64,000 bases of DNA, from contig NZ_AUBU01000013.1 in assembly GCF_000429405.1 (NCBI RefSeq), positions 1-64,000 on the forward strand. Direction: 5' to 3'. The first letter of the stretch is position 1; each line of letters begins with the position of its first letter. The translations under genes were made by a program, and so were the position numbers. The stretch comes from Algoriphagus marincola DSM 16067 (GTDB lineage: Bacteria; Bacteroidota; Bacteroidia; Cytophagales; Cyclobacteriaceae). Of this stretch, positions 8,136-17,275 are shown one piece after another. The notes below the pieces were generated by a model. It ran no database searches and had not been told where the DNA came from. It saw only the letters and a list, made by a program, of their open reading frames with translations.

Positions 8136-9593
8136 ATGACTAAAACGCTACTAACTTCTGTTTTGGTATTCGTCCTTTCCTTTTTTGCTGGGAAAGTTGT
8201 AGCTCAAGAGGTTACTGTTGAGCTAGGGTCTGATCAAATTGGGCTGAATGAAACATTCACCATTAAAATAAGTGTAGCCAACGAAAAAATCAAATCCTAC
8301 GATCAATTTCCTGACATACCGGGATTCCAAAAACAAGGGGTTTCGCAGTCATCCTCCATGAATGTGATCAATGGGCAAGTAACAAGCTCCAACAGTATCA
8401 TTCAGTATTACAAGCCTACTAAAAAAGGTGAGTTTCAGTTGCCTTCCTTTTCTATCAATATCAATGGGCAAAATTTCGATTTCCAAGGAAAAAAGATTAC
8501 GGTAACTGATGCTGTGTCCAATCAAGGCGGTGGACGAAGTGGTGGGCTTTTCGACCCCTTCTCCGATTTTTTTGGGAGAGCTGAGGAGGAGCCGGAATAC
8601 ATTGAACTGGATGATGAAGCTTTTTTCTCTGTAACAGTAGATAAGGAGGAAATCTACGCCCGAGAAGGTTTTACCGTAGCTTTGGCTTTCTACATGTCAG
8701 AGACCAATCAAGCTCCTTTCAATTTCTACAAGCCAGGAGAGCAGTTGGATAAGGTCTTGAAACAAATCAAGCCTTCAAATGCCTGGGAAGAAAATTACAA
8801 CATCACCAATATAGAACCAGAGCAAGTCACGATCAATGGCAAACGCTGGGTACGATACAAGGTCTACGAGGCTACATTCTTCCCATTTTCCGAAGGCACG
8901 ATAGAGATCCCAAGTATTCCTTGGGAAATGATCAAATACCGGGTTGCCCGCAATCCATCTTTCTTTGGGGCAAGCAGACAGGAAGATTTCAAGACCTTTT
9001 ACTCCTCTCCAAAAACTGTGACAGTGAAGCCTTTGCCTCCGCATCCGCTACGTAATGAAGTGGCTGTAGGACAGTTCCAACTTCGGGAAAATATCACGGA
9101 CTTGGAGGTCGAAACTGGACAAGGCTTTAATTACAATTTTGGGGTGACCGGTGTAGGAAATATCAACTCACTTCCTGCTCCGAAACTCATTTCTGGTGCA
9201 AACCTCAATACCTATGACCCGAATGTCCGGCAGCAAATCAACCGCGGATATGGAAGAGTTTCGGGGATCAAGGAATTTTCTTATTACCTGACAATCAATG
9301 AGCCTGGTGATGTCAATCTAGCCAATCATTTCGAATGGATTTATTTTGATCCGGAGCAAGCAGCCTATGATACGCTCAAGCCAGCTGCACAAATCCGGGT
9401 CGTAGGCGAGAGTAAGACCAATCAGGCGATTTCAAATCAGCGACTGGGAGGGGTCTATGACCGGATAGGCACGGAGGATAATGAGTTTTCAAACGAGCGA
9501 TATAAATACTATTTTGGCACCGCCATTAATGTACTCCTGCTAGCAGTGCTGATACTACTGGCAATCATTATACTTCGTAAAAACAATGGGTAA
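8136..9593 (+). CDS. batD: BatD family protein (oxygen-tolerance/aerotolerance protein)
   Basis: I take the ATG at 8136 (485 residues), because [19 protein letters not shown] forms a clean signal peptide ending near VVAQE. An upstream TTG at 8109 would add nine residues before it. The body is a series of beta-sandwich segments typical of BatD ([10 protein letters not shown], then [10 protein letters not shown]). A single C-terminal membrane helix precedes a short basic tail (IILRKNNG). BatD is usually encoded with BatA/B/C, which have VWA domains and TPRs; none are adjacent here. The 3' end overlaps aroC by 8 bp, suggesting translational coupling. The exact role is unknown; the Bacteroides Bat proteins were linked to aerotolerance. 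Confidence 0.82.
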   Translation: MTKTLLTSVLVFVLSFFAGKVVAQEVTVELGSDQIGLNETFTIKISVANEKIKSYDQFPDIPGFQKQGVSQSSSMNVINGQVTSSNSIIQYYKPTKKGEFQLPSFSININGQNFDFQGKKITVTDAVSNQGGGRSGGLFDPFSDFFGRAEEEPEYIELDDEAFFSVTVDKEEIYAREGFTVALAFYMSETNQAPFNFYKPGEQLDKVLKQIKPSNAWEENYNITNIEPEQVTINGKRWVRYKVYEATFFPFSEGTIEIPSIPWEMIKYRVARNPSFFGASRQEDFKTFYSSPKTVTVKPLPPHPLRNEVAVGQFQLRENITDLEVETGQGFNYNFGVTGVGNINSLPAPKLISGANLNTYDPNVRQQINRGYGRVSGIKEFSYYLTINEPGDVNLANHFEWIYFDPEQAAYDTLKPAAQIRVVGESKTNQAISNQRLGGVYDRIGTEDNEFSNERYKYYFGTAINVLLLAVLILLAIIILRKNNG

Positions 9594-10671
9594 TTCATTT
9601 GGAAAGCTTTTTAAGATCACCACTTTCGGGGAGTCTCATGGCAAAGCTTTGGGCGTGACTATAGAAGGATGCCCGGCGGGACTAGCTATCGATGAGGAAT
9701 TTATCCGGCAGGAAATGCAACGTCGAAAGCCAGGGCAATCCAAGATCACTACCCAGAGACGAGAAGAGGATGACATCGAGATTCTTTCTGGGGTTTTTGA
9801 GGGAAAAAGCACTGGTACTCCAATCGGGATCGTGATCCGAAATGCTGATCAGAAGAGTAAAGACTATTCGCATATTTCGGATAAATTTCGCCCTTCCCAT
9901 GCAGATTATACCTATTTTGAAAAATATGGGCTTCGTGATTACCGCGGTGGAGGCCGAAGTTCAGCAAGGGAAACAGCTGCAAGGGTAGCGGCAGGAGCTA
10001 TCGCCAAAATGCTATTGAAGGCTAAAGGAATTTCCGTTCAGGCCTATGTCTCTCAGGTTGGAGACTTGACTTTAGAAAAAAACTATCAGGAGCTGGATCT
10101 TAGTCAGACCGAAAATAATATCGTTCGTTGTCCAGATCCAGAAATTGCAGAGGAAATGATTTCGCTGATTGACTCTGTTCGAAAAGATCGAGATACCATT
10201 GGAGGAGTGATTTCTTGTGTCATTCAAAATACCCCTCCCGGCCTTGGTGAACCGGTTTTTGATCGTTTGCATGCAGAGCTGGGCAAGGCAATGCTCAGTA
10301 TCAATGCAGTCAAGGGGTTTGAATATGGTAGTGGCTTTGAAGGAGTAAAAATGCGTGGCTCCCAACACAATGACAGTTTTGTCAAAGAAGGAGATCGTGT
10401 GCGCACCACAACCAATCATTCTGGAGGTATTCAGGGTGGAATCAGTAATGGGGAAGACATTTATTTTCGGGTAGCTTTCAAGCCGGTGGCAACCATTATG
10501 CAGGATCAGGAATCTGTTAATGAGTCAGGAGAAAATGTCACTGTTTCGGGTAAGGGTAGACACGATCCTTGTGTAGTTCCAAGAGCTGTTCCTATCGTAG
10601 AGGCTATGGCTGCCTTGGTCATAGCAGATTACTTATTATTAGCAAAAAGCGACAAAATTCAAGATATATAA
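9586..10671 (+). CDS. aroC: chorismate synthase
   Basis: This 361-residue protein matches the usual length of chorismate synthase, which converts 5-enolpyruvylshikimate-3-phosphate to chorismate using reduced FMN. Family signatures are visible: [19 protein letters not shown] near the N terminus, [19 protein letters not shown] in the middle, and [18 protein letters not shown] in the C-terminal half. It is cytoplasmic and the last common step of aromatic amino-acid synthesis. It overlaps batD by 8 bp, and the symporter gene starts 11 bp downstream, so it probably lies within a short operon. Confidence 0.96.
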   Translation: MGNSFGKLFKITTFGESHGKALGVTIEGCPAGLAIDEEFIRQEMQRRKPGQSKITTQRREEDDIEILSGVFEGKSTGTPIGIVIRNADQKSKDYSHISDKFRPSHADYTYFEKYGLRDYRGGGRSSARETAARVAAGAIAKMLLKAKGISVQAYVSQVGDLTLEKNYQELDLSQTENNIVRCPDPEIAEEMISLIDSVRKDRDTIGGVISCVIQNTPPGLGEPVFDRLHAELGKAMLSINAVKGFEYGSGFEGVKMRGSQHNDSFVKEGDRVRTTTNHSGGIQGGISNGEDIYFRVAFKPVATIMQDQESVNESGENVTVSGKGRHDPCVVPRAVPIVEAMAALVIADYLLLAKSDKIQDI

Positions 10672-10682
10672 ACCCAAGCTGG

Positions 10683-12011
10683 ATGAAGAAGAAAATACCC
10701 TTGCACACCAAAATCATCATAGGATTGGTCCTTGGACTGGTTTTTGGATTGGTAGTGATCAAAACCGATATCCCCAATTCATTTACACTCGATTACATCA
10801 AGCCAGTTGGGACTATCTTCATCAATGCTCTAAAAATGATCGCGGTACCGCTGGTGTTGGCATCTTTGATCGTAGGAGTTTCCAATTTGGGTGATATTTC
10901 CAAATTAAGCCGAATAGGAGGTAAAACTATTGCGACTTACCTGATCACCACAGTGGTGGCTATCTCCACAGGGTTGATCTTGGTCAATGTTTTTAAGCCT
11001 GGTAAAAGTTTGCCGATCGAGACTCGTGAGAATCTCATGAACATGTATGAAGGTGATGCTGGAGCTCGGGTCGGTCAGGCTGCGCAGCTTCAGGAGCAGA
11101 GTCCTCTGCAACCACTGGTAGACATCGTACCCCAAAATTTCTTTCAGGCAACCACGGATAATGGAGCGATGCTTCAGGTTGTTTTCTTCGCTATCATTGT
11201 GGGAATTGCGCTTCTTCAGATCCCAAAGGAAAAGGGGAATCCAGTCATCGCTTTCTTCGATGGCTTCAATGATGTGATCATTCAGATCGTCAATTACATT
11301 ATGATGATTGCTCCTTATGGTGTTTTTGCCTTGATGGCATCACTCATCGTAGAGATAGCAGGAGACAATCCCGATTCGGCTGTGGAGTTGCTTTTGGCCT
11401 TGTTGAAATACAGTTTGGTAGTGACGGGAGGCTTGCTGTTGATGGTAATGGTTGTCTATCCGATGATTTTGATTTCCTTCACTAAGGTGAAGTATTTGGA
11501 TTTTTTCAAAGCGATTCGGCCTGCACAGCTTTTGGCATTTTCCACGAGTTCCAGCTCTGCGACACTACCAGTCACCATGAAGCAGGTCGAGGAGGAGATT
11601 GGGGTATCGGAAGAGGTTTCCAGCTTTGTGTTACCACTTGGAGCCACGGTGAATATGGACGGAACCAGTCTTTACCAGGGAGTAGCGGCAGTTTTTATTG
11701 CTCAGGCCTTGGGAATGGATTTGACCCTTACTCAGCAGTTGATGATCGTTTTGACAGCTACCTTGGCATCGATTGGCTCGGCAGGAGTTCCGGGGGCGGG
11801 CTTGATTATGTTAATTATCGTGTTGGAATCAATTGGAGTGCCTGCCGCAGGTATTGCCTTGATTATTGCTCCGGATCGAATTTTGGATATGTTTAGGACG
11901 GTGGTCAATGTCACAGGTGATGCTACCGTTTGTACCATCGTGGCCAGTACAGAGGGAGAATTACCGGATGGGTTGATCCGAAAAGGTAATCCGCTCACAC
12001 CAAACGAATAA
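10683..12011 (+). CDS. dicarboxylate/amino acid:cation symporter (DAACS/SDF family)
   Basis: I take the ATG at 10683 (442 residues, MKKKIPLHTK). The frame extends upstream but overlaps aroC. The protein has the glutamate-transporter fold: the serine-rich hairpin TSSSSATLPVT, the sodium-site NMDGT in TM7, the second hairpin around SIGSAGVPGAG, and TM8 with DMFRTVVNVTGD. The D-x-x-R...N...D set in TM8 is the one that binds acidic amino acids in Glt(Ph), so aspartate/glutamate is the likeliest substrate, taken up with sodium or protons. A strong terminator follows, so this probably ends the batD-aroC-symporter unit. Confidence 0.88.
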   Translation: MKKKIPLHTKIIIGLVLGLVFGLVVIKTDIPNSFTLDYIKPVGTIFINALKMIAVPLVLASLIVGVSNLGDISKLSRIGGKTIATYLITTVVAISTGLILVNVFKPGKSLPIETRENLMNMYEGDAGARVGQAAQLQEQSPLQPLVDIVPQNFFQATTDNGAMLQVVFFAIIVGIALLQIPKEKGNPVIAFFDGFNDVIIQIVNYIMMIAPYGVFALMASLIVEIAGDNPDSAVELLLALLKYSLVVTGGLLLMVMVVYPMILISFTKVKYLDFFKAIRPAQLLAFSTSSSSATLPVTMKQVEEEIGVSEEVSSFVLPLGATVNMDGTSLYQGVAAVFIAQALGMDLTLTQQLMIVLTATLASIGSAGVPGAGLIMLIIVLESIGVPAAGIALIIAPDRILDMFRTVVNVTGDATVCTIVASTEGELPDGLIRKGNPLTPNE

Positions 12012-12031
12012 GATATAGAAAGTTTCAATCG

Positions 12032-12070
12032 AAAGGTCAGGCTAAAACTAGTCTGACCTTTTGTCTTTTG
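12032..12070 (+). terminator. rho-independent terminator after the symporter gene
   Basis: AAAGGTCAG (12032-12040) pairs perfectly with CTGACCTTT (12053-12061) across a 12-nt loop, followed by a T-rich tract. It lies 20 bp after the symporter stop and insulates the ccm genes from upstream transcription. Confidence 0.8.
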
Positions 12071-12083
12071 TGACAAAAGACAA
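12061..12083. promoter_or_regulatory. perfect 10-bp inverted repeat, candidate operator upstream of ccmC
   Basis: TTGTCTTTTG (12061-12070) and CAAAAGACAA (12074-12083) form a perfect dyad around a 3-nt centre. It begins within the terminator tail and ends 21 bp before the candidate ccmC -7 element, at the position where a dimeric regulator would sit. It could instead be a second hairpin of the terminator. Confidence 0.45.
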
Positions 12084-12104
12084 CGAATTCAGAAACTTAT
12101 ACCT

Positions 12105-12112
12105 TATTTTTG
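12105..12112 (+). promoter_or_regulatory. candidate -7 promoter element for the ccm genes
   Basis: TATTTTTG fits TAnnTTTG and lies 24 bp before the ATG at 12137. No TTTG -33 box lies 19-21 bp upstream, so an activator at the adjacent dyad is possible. Its position also argues against a start codon upstream of 12137. Confidence 0.45.
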
Positions 12113-12136
12113 CGCTTGAAAAAGCCAAATTACCCT

Positions 12137-12811
12137 ATGCGCCAATCCTGGTGGAAAATTCTGGCCGTTGCACTTCTTCTGTACACGATCACTGCAGGCC
12201 TACTGATGGATGTACCCCGATTACCCATTTTGAATGAAACGATTCGGGCATTGCATTTCCATGTGACCATGTGGTTTGGGATGATCCTGATGCTGATGGT
12301 TTCGGTTTACTACAGTGTGCGATATCTCAGAAGCAATGATCTTCGCTTCGATGATCTAGCCATCGAGTTTACCAATGCGGCGATTCTATTTGGAGTTTTG
12401 GGAATCATTACTGGAATGCTCTGGGCCAAATTTACCTGGGGAGACTACTGGAGTGGCGATCCAAAGCAAAATGCTTCTGCTATCGGATTGCTGATGTATT
12501 TTGCCTATTTAATTCTTCGCAATTCCCTGACCGATATGGAGCAAAGGGCCAGAATAGGTGCGATTTACAACATCTTTGCTTTTGCAGCTTTTATCCCGTT
12601 GATATTTGTTCTACCTCGACTGACGGATAGTCTGCATCCCGGAAATGGTGGTAATCCCGGCTTCAATGCTTACGATCTTGATTCCAAATTGAGAATGGTG
12701 TTTTATCCCGCAATAATTGGATGGACACTTTTTGGAGCTTGGATCGCAACTGTCCGCGTCAGAATGCGTAGGGTGCAAAGAGTACTTGAAGATCAACTGA
12801 TCAATTCCTGA
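12137..12811 (+). CDS. ccmC: CcmC-type heme exporter / cytochrome c biogenesis protein
   Basis: I choose the ATG at 12137 (MRQSWWKILAVALLL, 224 residues) because it sits just after the candidate promoter. In-frame TTG codons occur up to 12110. Six membrane helices can be traced. The heme-handling tryptophan-rich loop is present as WGDYWSGDPKQN, the Bacteroidota form of the WWD domain, with flanking conserved histidines (LHFHVTMW; SLHPGNGG). CcmC moves heme to CcmE on the periplasmic face. The gene is 2 bp from the ccmD-like gene and begins a ccmC-D-E-F run. ccmB and ccmA, which normally precede it, are not next to it. Confidence 0.88.
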   Translation: MRQSWWKILAVALLLYTITAGLLMDVPRLPILNETIRALHFHVTMWFGMILMLMVSVYYSVRYLRSNDLRFDDLAIEFTNAAILFGVLGIITGMLWAKFTWGDYWSGDPKQNASAIGLLMYFAYLILRNSLTDMEQRARIGAIYNIFAFAAFIPLIFVLPRLTDSLHPGNGGNPGFNAYDLDSKLRMVFYPAIIGWTLFGAWIATVRVRMRRVQRVLEDQLINS

Positions 12812-12813
12812 AA

Positions 12814-13059
12814 ATGAAAAAATACCTCGTTTTATTCCTCCTTTTTGTCAGTTTGCACGTAATAGCACAAGAGAAGATTCCTGTGACTGAGTCGGACTAT
12901 TCCAACAACAGCGTAGACATGGCTGATAAGATGCGTGAAGATGGAAAAATCTATGTTTTAGTGGGAATAATTGGAATCATCTTCGCTGGAATTACGGTTT
13001 ACCTTATAAGCACTGAGCGGAAGATTACAAAAATCGAAAAATCTATTACTCAAAAATAA
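12814..13059 (+). CDS. ccmD: CcmD-like small membrane protein
   Basis: This 81-residue protein has a signal-like N terminus (MKKYLVLFLLFVSLHVIAQ), a short polar segment, one membrane helix (YVLVGIIGIIFAGITVYLI) and a charged cytoplasmic tail. CcmD proteins are small single-helix partners that help release holo-CcmE from CcmC, and their sequence is poorly conserved. The assignment rests on size, topology and position between ccmC (2 bp) and ccmE (1 bp). The cleavable-looking signal is a Bacteroidota feature absent from the proteobacterial form. Confidence 0.72.
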   Translation: MKKYLVLFLLFVSLHVIAQEKIPVTESDYSNNSVDMADKMREDGKIYVLVGIIGIIFAGITVYLISTERKITKIEKSITQK

Positions 13060-13060
13060 G

Positions 13061-13477
13061 ATGAAGAAAGGACACTTGGTAGGTATAGGCATTATCGCTG
13101 TCGCAATTGTGATCATCATGACCTCTATTGGCGATGCGAGTAGCTATGAGACCTTCAATACAGCTCTAGAAATGAAAAAAGATGGCGATGAAAAAGCCAT
13201 TCATGTGGTAGGGCAACTTAAAAAAGATGCACAGGGAGAAGTTCAGGGCCTTCAAATCCGAGAGGATAAAACCTCATTTACCTTTGTATTGGTGGACAAT
13301 GAGGGCACGGAGCAAGAGGTCTTTTATAATGAACCTGTCCCGGCCGACTTTACCAGATCTGAATCCGTAGTGGTAATCGGGTCCTACAAAAATGAAGAGA
13401 TATTTATTGCAGATAAAATCCTGATGAAGTGCCCTTCTAAATATCAGGAGACTGACGTGCAGGCGGCAGGAATGTGA
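13061..13477 (+). CDS. ccmE: cytochrome c maturation protein CcmE, Cys-type (CxxxY)
   Basis: This 138-residue heme chaperone has one N-terminal membrane helix (HLVGIGIIAVAIVIIM) and a periplasmic OB-fold. Classic CcmE binds heme through the His of an HxxxY motif. Here the corresponding segment reads ILMKCPSKYQE, so Cys124 replaces the histidine and Tyr128 is kept, giving the CxxxY variant. This form is known from archaea and some bacteria, where the cysteine is proposed to attach heme. It lies between ccmD and ccmF, 23 bp before the latter. Family assignment is strong; the Cys-type chemistry is inferred from the motif. Confidence 0.9.
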   Translation: MKKGHLVGIGIIAVAIVIIMTSIGDASSYETFNTALEMKKDGDEKAIHVVGQLKKDAQGEVQGLQIREDKTSFTFVLVDNEGTEQEVFYNEPVPADFTRSESVVVIGSYKNEEIFIADKILMKCPSKYQETDVQAAGM

Positions 13478-13500
13478 AGTAGTAGCAACTCAACGAATCA

Positions 13501-16020
13501 ATGATCAATACCTTTATCGGGAATTTGGGCCACATGATGACCATCGTGGCCTTTGTGAGTGCATTGGTAGCAGCTTTTGCCTATTACCAATATTACAAGG
13601 CCAATGAGCTGGAGAAAAAAAGCTGGCAGCGCTTTAGTCGCATCGCTTTTTACATCCATGGTGTGTCCAGTGTGTTGATCGCTTTTTCACTTTTTGAGAT
13701 CATCTACAATCACCGCTTCGAATACTTCTATGCCTATTCCCATTCGAGTAAGGCTCTTCCGGTACATTACATGATATCAAGTTTCTGGGAAGGACAGGAA
13801 GGTGCATTTATCCTCTGGATTTTCTGGAATGTGATATTGGGAGTGATTCTGATTCATACCAATAAGCTTTGGGAGGCTCCTGTAATGATCGTTTTTGCGC
13901 TCGTGCAGGCCTTTTTGGTTTCAATGATTATGGGTGTGGTGATTGGCGATTTGAAAATCGGTAGCTCACCGTTCATTCTACTTCGCGATGCAACTCCCGC
14001 ACCGATTTTCGAAATCAATCCCGATTTCGTTCCTGAAGATGGGACAGGTCTCAATCCACTACTACAAAATATTTGGATGGTCATCCATCCACCTACCTTG
14101 TTCTTAGGCTATGCTTCTACTTTAGTACCATTCGCTTTTTTGATAGGAGGACTAGCTTTGAAGCGGTATTCAGAGTGGATCAGACCTGCTTTGCCTTGGG
14201 CGATTTTCTCCGCTATGATTTTGGGAATGGGGATTTTGATGGGAGCCTATTGGGCCTATGTGACGCTTAATTTTGGAGGATATTGGAACTGGGACCCGGT
14301 AGAAAATGCAGTTTATGTCCCTTGGCTGATTTTGGTGGCAGCAGTGCATACCATGATTACTTTCAAGAAAAGTAGTACTGCGCTGAAGACGTCCATCGTC
14401 TTGGTAATCCTTTCATTCATTCTTGTATTGTATGCTACCTTCTTGGTGCGATCTGGGGTACTTGGAGATGCATCTGTGCACTCATTTACCGATCTAGGTC
14501 TCTCAGGGCAATTGTTGATATACATGTTGTTTTTCACAGCAGTTGCCTTATTCTTCACGATTCGAGCTTGGAAGCACATACCTACTTCTGAGCGGGAGGC
14601 ATCAGTTTACTCCAGAGAGTTTTGGATTTTCATCGGTGCTACCACCTTGGGCTTGATGGGGTTTCAGGTAATTCTCCCTACCTCCATACCGGCATTTAAT
14701 GCATTGATTGAAAGCTTTGGAGGTATCTCCAATATGGCTCCACCCGCAGATCAAATAGAGTTTTACACAAAATTCCAATTGTGGTTTGGGATTGCCTTGG
14801 CGCTGCTCACAGCAGTTGGACAGTTTTTCTGGTGGCAGAAAATGGACAAAAAAGCGCTGAAAGATGCGCTCTTGACTCCATATATCGTTTCTGTAGTCGC
14901 TTCGGCATTGATTATTGTTGCTGCAAAAGTATACGATTGGAAATATATGATCATCGTCGTGGCTGGTACATTTACCGTAGTTGCCAATGCTGTTATTTTA
15001 AGTCGACTTTTGAAGAAATCTACCTTCAAGCTAGCAGGAGGTTCTTTGGCGCATATCGGTTTGGGGATGATGCTGATTGGGATCATGTTCAGCTCCGGTT
15101 ATTCCGAGACGATCTCGATCAATATGTCAGGATTGACTTACAGCAATAGCTGGGAGGATGAGCTCAATAAGGAGCATGTATTGCTTTGGATCAATAAGCC
15201 GACCCAAATGAAAGACTATACGGTCATCTATCGAGGAAGGCAAAAGAAAGTGGTGGGCGTACCTGAATATGTCCCTGCCAAAATCTTAGAATCCACAGGA
15301 AATGTGAATGAAGCCATTGCTTTAGAGGATTATAAAGACTTTTTCAAGAAAGGCGATGTGGTTGATATTGTATTGGAGGAGAATGATTATTTCAAAATTG
15401 ATTACTTCCAAAATGAGGTCTTGAAATTTTCCCTAGCTCCCATGTCCCAATTCAACCAAGGAATGGGAGGTTTGATTTCTTCACCTGATTCAAAAATTTA
15501 CCTCAACAAGGATCTATACACCTACGTAGCGGCGATGAATGACTACGAAGATCCCGAATGGAAAGATGATGAGTTCTATGAAGCAAGCCCGGGTGAGCAA
15601 TTCCATATCGCTGATTTTGTCACTTATTTTGATGGAGCTGAAGTACTTCAGGAAGTGGAGGGTTATGTACTCCAAGAAGGTGATGTGGCTGTTCGTGCCA
15701 ACCTTCGGGTGCTTGATTATGATGTTGAGAAAAAGCTCACTCCCACATTCATTATTCGAAATAACCAAGTCGGTAAATTACCTGTAGTGGACAATGAGCT
15801 CGGGATCAAAGTCACTTTGGATAACATCGTTCCTGAAGAAAACAAGTTTGTTTTCAAAGTCAACCGCTATCAAAAGGACTATGTGGTGATGAAAGCTATC
15901 GTCAAGCCATACATCAATTTGTTGTGGTTAGGATCTATCATCACTTTGATGGGATTCACTGTGGCGATCTATCGAAGATTCGATGAGTTTAAGAAAATGA
16001 GAGATAAAGGGATGGAATAA
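13501..16020 (+). CDS. ccmF: CcmF/NrfE-type heme lyase subunit
   Basis: This 839-residue protein has about fifteen membrane helices. The WWD heme-handling domain reads NFGGYWNWDPVENAVYVPW at about residues 258-276, preceded by the conserved histidine region IWMVIHPPTLFLGY. The SSFWEGQEGAFILW segment is also typical. A long periplasmic region lies near the C terminus before the last helix. CcmF transfers heme from holo-CcmE to apocytochrome c thiols. It is longer than the E. coli protein (about 650 aa), mainly through this periplasmic part. A terminator follows, so it ends the ccmCDEF unit. No CcmG or CcmH homologue is in the window. Confidence 0.92.
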   Translation: MINTFIGNLGHMMTIVAFVSALVAAFAYYQYYKANELEKKSWQRFSRIAFYIHGVSSVLIAFSLFEIIYNHRFEYFYAYSHSSKALPVHYMISSFWEGQEGAFILWIFWNVILGVILIHTNKLWEAPVMIVFALVQAFLVSMIMGVVIGDLKIGSSPFILLRDATPAPIFEINPDFVPEDGTGLNPLLQNIWMVIHPPTLFLGYASTLVPFAFLIGGLALKRYSEWIRPALPWAIFSAMILGMGILMGAYWAYVTLNFGGYWNWDPVENAVYVPWLILVAAVHTMITFKKSSTALKTSIVLVILSFILVLYATFLVRSGVLGDASVHSFTDLGLSGQLLIYMLFFTAVALFFTIRAWKHIPTSEREASVYSREFWIFIGATTLGLMGFQVILPTSIPAFNALIESFGGISNMAPPADQIEFYTKFQLWFGIALALLTAVGQFFWWQKMDKKALKDALLTPYIVSVVASALIIVAAKVYDWKYMIIVVAGTFTVVANAVILSRLLKKSTFKLAGGSLAHIGLGMMLIGIMFSSGYSETISINMSGLTYSNSWEDELNKEHVLLWINKPTQMKDYTVIYRGRQKKVVGVPEYVPAKILESTGNVNEAIALEDYKDFFKKGDVVDIVLEENDYFKIDYFQNEVLKFSLAPMSQFNQGMGGLISSPDSKIYLNKDLYTYVAAMNDYEDPEWKDDEFYEASPGEQFHIADFVTYFDGAEVLQEVEGYVLQEGDVAVRANLRVLDYDVEKKLTPTFIIRNNQVGKLPVVDNELGIKVTLDNIVPEENKFVFKVNRYQKDYVVMKAIVKPYINLLWLGSIITLMGFTVAIYRRFDEFKKMRDKGME

Positions 16021-16038
16021 ATTTCCCCAACTTTTTCC

Positions 16039-16070
16039 AAAAGGAGGTTAGCGCCTCCTTTTTCTTTTTT
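16039..16070 (+). terminator. rho-independent terminator after ccmF
   Basis: AAAAGGAGG (16039-16047) pairs perfectly with CCTCCTTTT (16054-16062) around a 6-nt loop, followed by TCTTTTTT. It lies 18 bp after the ccmF stop. Confidence 0.9.
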
Positions 16071-16145
16071 CACTCCGCTTCAAAAAGCCTATATTCAGGT
16101 CCATTTTAAACCAGTTTTACCTAATTTTTAACTAACAAAAAGATT

Positions 16146-16514
16146 ATGAAGATCAGTAAGAAGGATTTCGATCAGATGCAGAAAAAGTATGATAAAGAAA
16201 TCCAAAAGGGGAAACCCGCTCGAGGACCAAAGCAGGATGTAGAAAATCAGACCAAGTGGGTGTTTTTTGATCGAGAGACTCTTGAGGAAGTGCTAAGTAA
16301 AGCGGATAAGGATCCCAAGAAAGGTGGAATCAAGTTTTACCTAACTGAATACACGGAAGAGGTAGCAAAGAAGCTTTACCCTGAGAACTCAGAAGAATAC
16401 ATCGGAAGGCTTGCCATCGTCATGTCTCCTGTAAATGAAGCCAAAAAGGGATTGGAAGAAGGGGAAGAAGATTATTACAATCGAGGTACTACTTGTCCTC
16501 CTAAATGTGAATAA
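16146..16514 (+). CDS. hypothetical protein, 122 aa, highly charged
   Basis: I do not recognise a named family. The protein is cytoplasmic by appearance (no signal or membrane helix), Lys/Glu rich, with a basic N-terminal third (QKGKPARGPKQ). A central alpha/beta segment follows (KWVFFDRETLEEVL; GGIKFYLTEYTEEVA; GRLAIVMSP), and the tail ends in a Cys pair (TTCPPKCE). The regular secondary-structure pattern and absence of competing frames support a real gene. It is transcribed in the same direction as, and 11 bp before, the seven-helix protein of the two-component operon, so cotranscription is likely. Confidence 0.7.
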   Translation: MKISKKDFDQMQKKYDKEIQKGKPARGPKQDVENQTKWVFFDRETLEEVLSKADKDPKKGGIKFYLTEYTEEVAKKLYPENSEEYIGRLAIVMSPVNEAKKGLEEGEEDYYNRGTTCPPKCE

Positions 16515-16525
16515 ATTTTATATTC

Positions 16526-17275
16526 ATGGTTAAAGACTTTCTTGCCAGGATTGGAGATAATTATTACATCTATGCTGTCATAATTTGTGGAGTATTGGCT
16601 ATTGTTTTTTACGGATTTCTCAATCCTGAAAAGAAGCGTAGCCCGTACTTCCTTCTTCCATTTCTGATAGTTTTCCTAGTTTTTTTCTATGAGATTTTGA
16701 GCATTTGGATGCTGGTTAATAAGAGTTTCAACCAAAAAATTCACTACTTCCTGACAGACGATCCATTCCAAGGTTGGAATATCTGGGTTGTAAATATTTT
16801 CAACTATCAGGTATCTAAGCTGCTACTATTAGGTTTGATCGGAATCAATTTAAGAAAAGTCCTTAGTCAAAAAATCATCTTGTCCCTTGGAGTGATTTTT
16901 CTTGCCTATTGTATTTATACCTACTTTTCAGAAGCCACTCCCATTTATGATTTCCAGCCGGTCCTATACTTTTTCGGCAATACCATTTTGATTGTGGCCA
17001 GTGGTTTATTCTTCGTGGATTTGGTGTCTGAGGATTATTACATCAATATCAATCCCCTTAAATACTGGCCTTTTTGGTATATCACCTTGATTTTGTTTCA
17101 ATCAGTCACTTTATTTTTGGCGGATGTAGCCTTTGAGTACTTGGTATTTGAAAATGAAAATGTGTACTTCTTATTCAACTATGTTTCAATGATCCTTTAC
17201 ATTATTTTATTGGTAGTTTTTAACATGCTACTTTACACAGGGAGTAATACAATTTCAAAATGGGCTAAAGCATAA
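16526..17275 (+). CDS. seven-helix integral membrane protein, possible sensor partner
   Basis: This 249-residue protein shows seven hydrophobic segments, starting with YYIYAVIICGVLAIVFYGFL and ending with YVSMILYIILLVVFNMLLY, joined by short aromatic-rich loops. No catalytic motif is seen and the family is not recognised. Its stop codon overlaps the histidine kinase start (TAATG, 1 bp shared), which implies translational coupling. The kinase has only one membrane helix and no sensor domain of its own. A plausible role is therefore a separately encoded sensing module for the kinase; this is inference from context. Confidence 0.72.
   Translation: MVKDFLARIGDNYYIYAVIICGVLAIVFYGFLNPEKKRSPYFLLPFLIVFLVFFYEILSIWMLVNKSFNQKIHYFLTDDPFQGWNIWVVNIFNYQVSKLLLLGLIGINLRKVLSQKIILSLGVIFLAYCIYTYFSEATPIYDFQPVLYFFGNTILIVASGLFFVDLVSEDYYININPLKYWPFWYITLILFQSVTLFLADVAFEYLVFENENVYFLFNYVSMILYIILLVVFNMLLYTGSNTISKWAKA

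Noticed and set aside
10569-10682. Upstream extension of the symporter frame
   Set aside because: It overlaps the end of aroC, and the residues are an out-of-frame reading of that gene; the protein family starts at MKKKIPLH.
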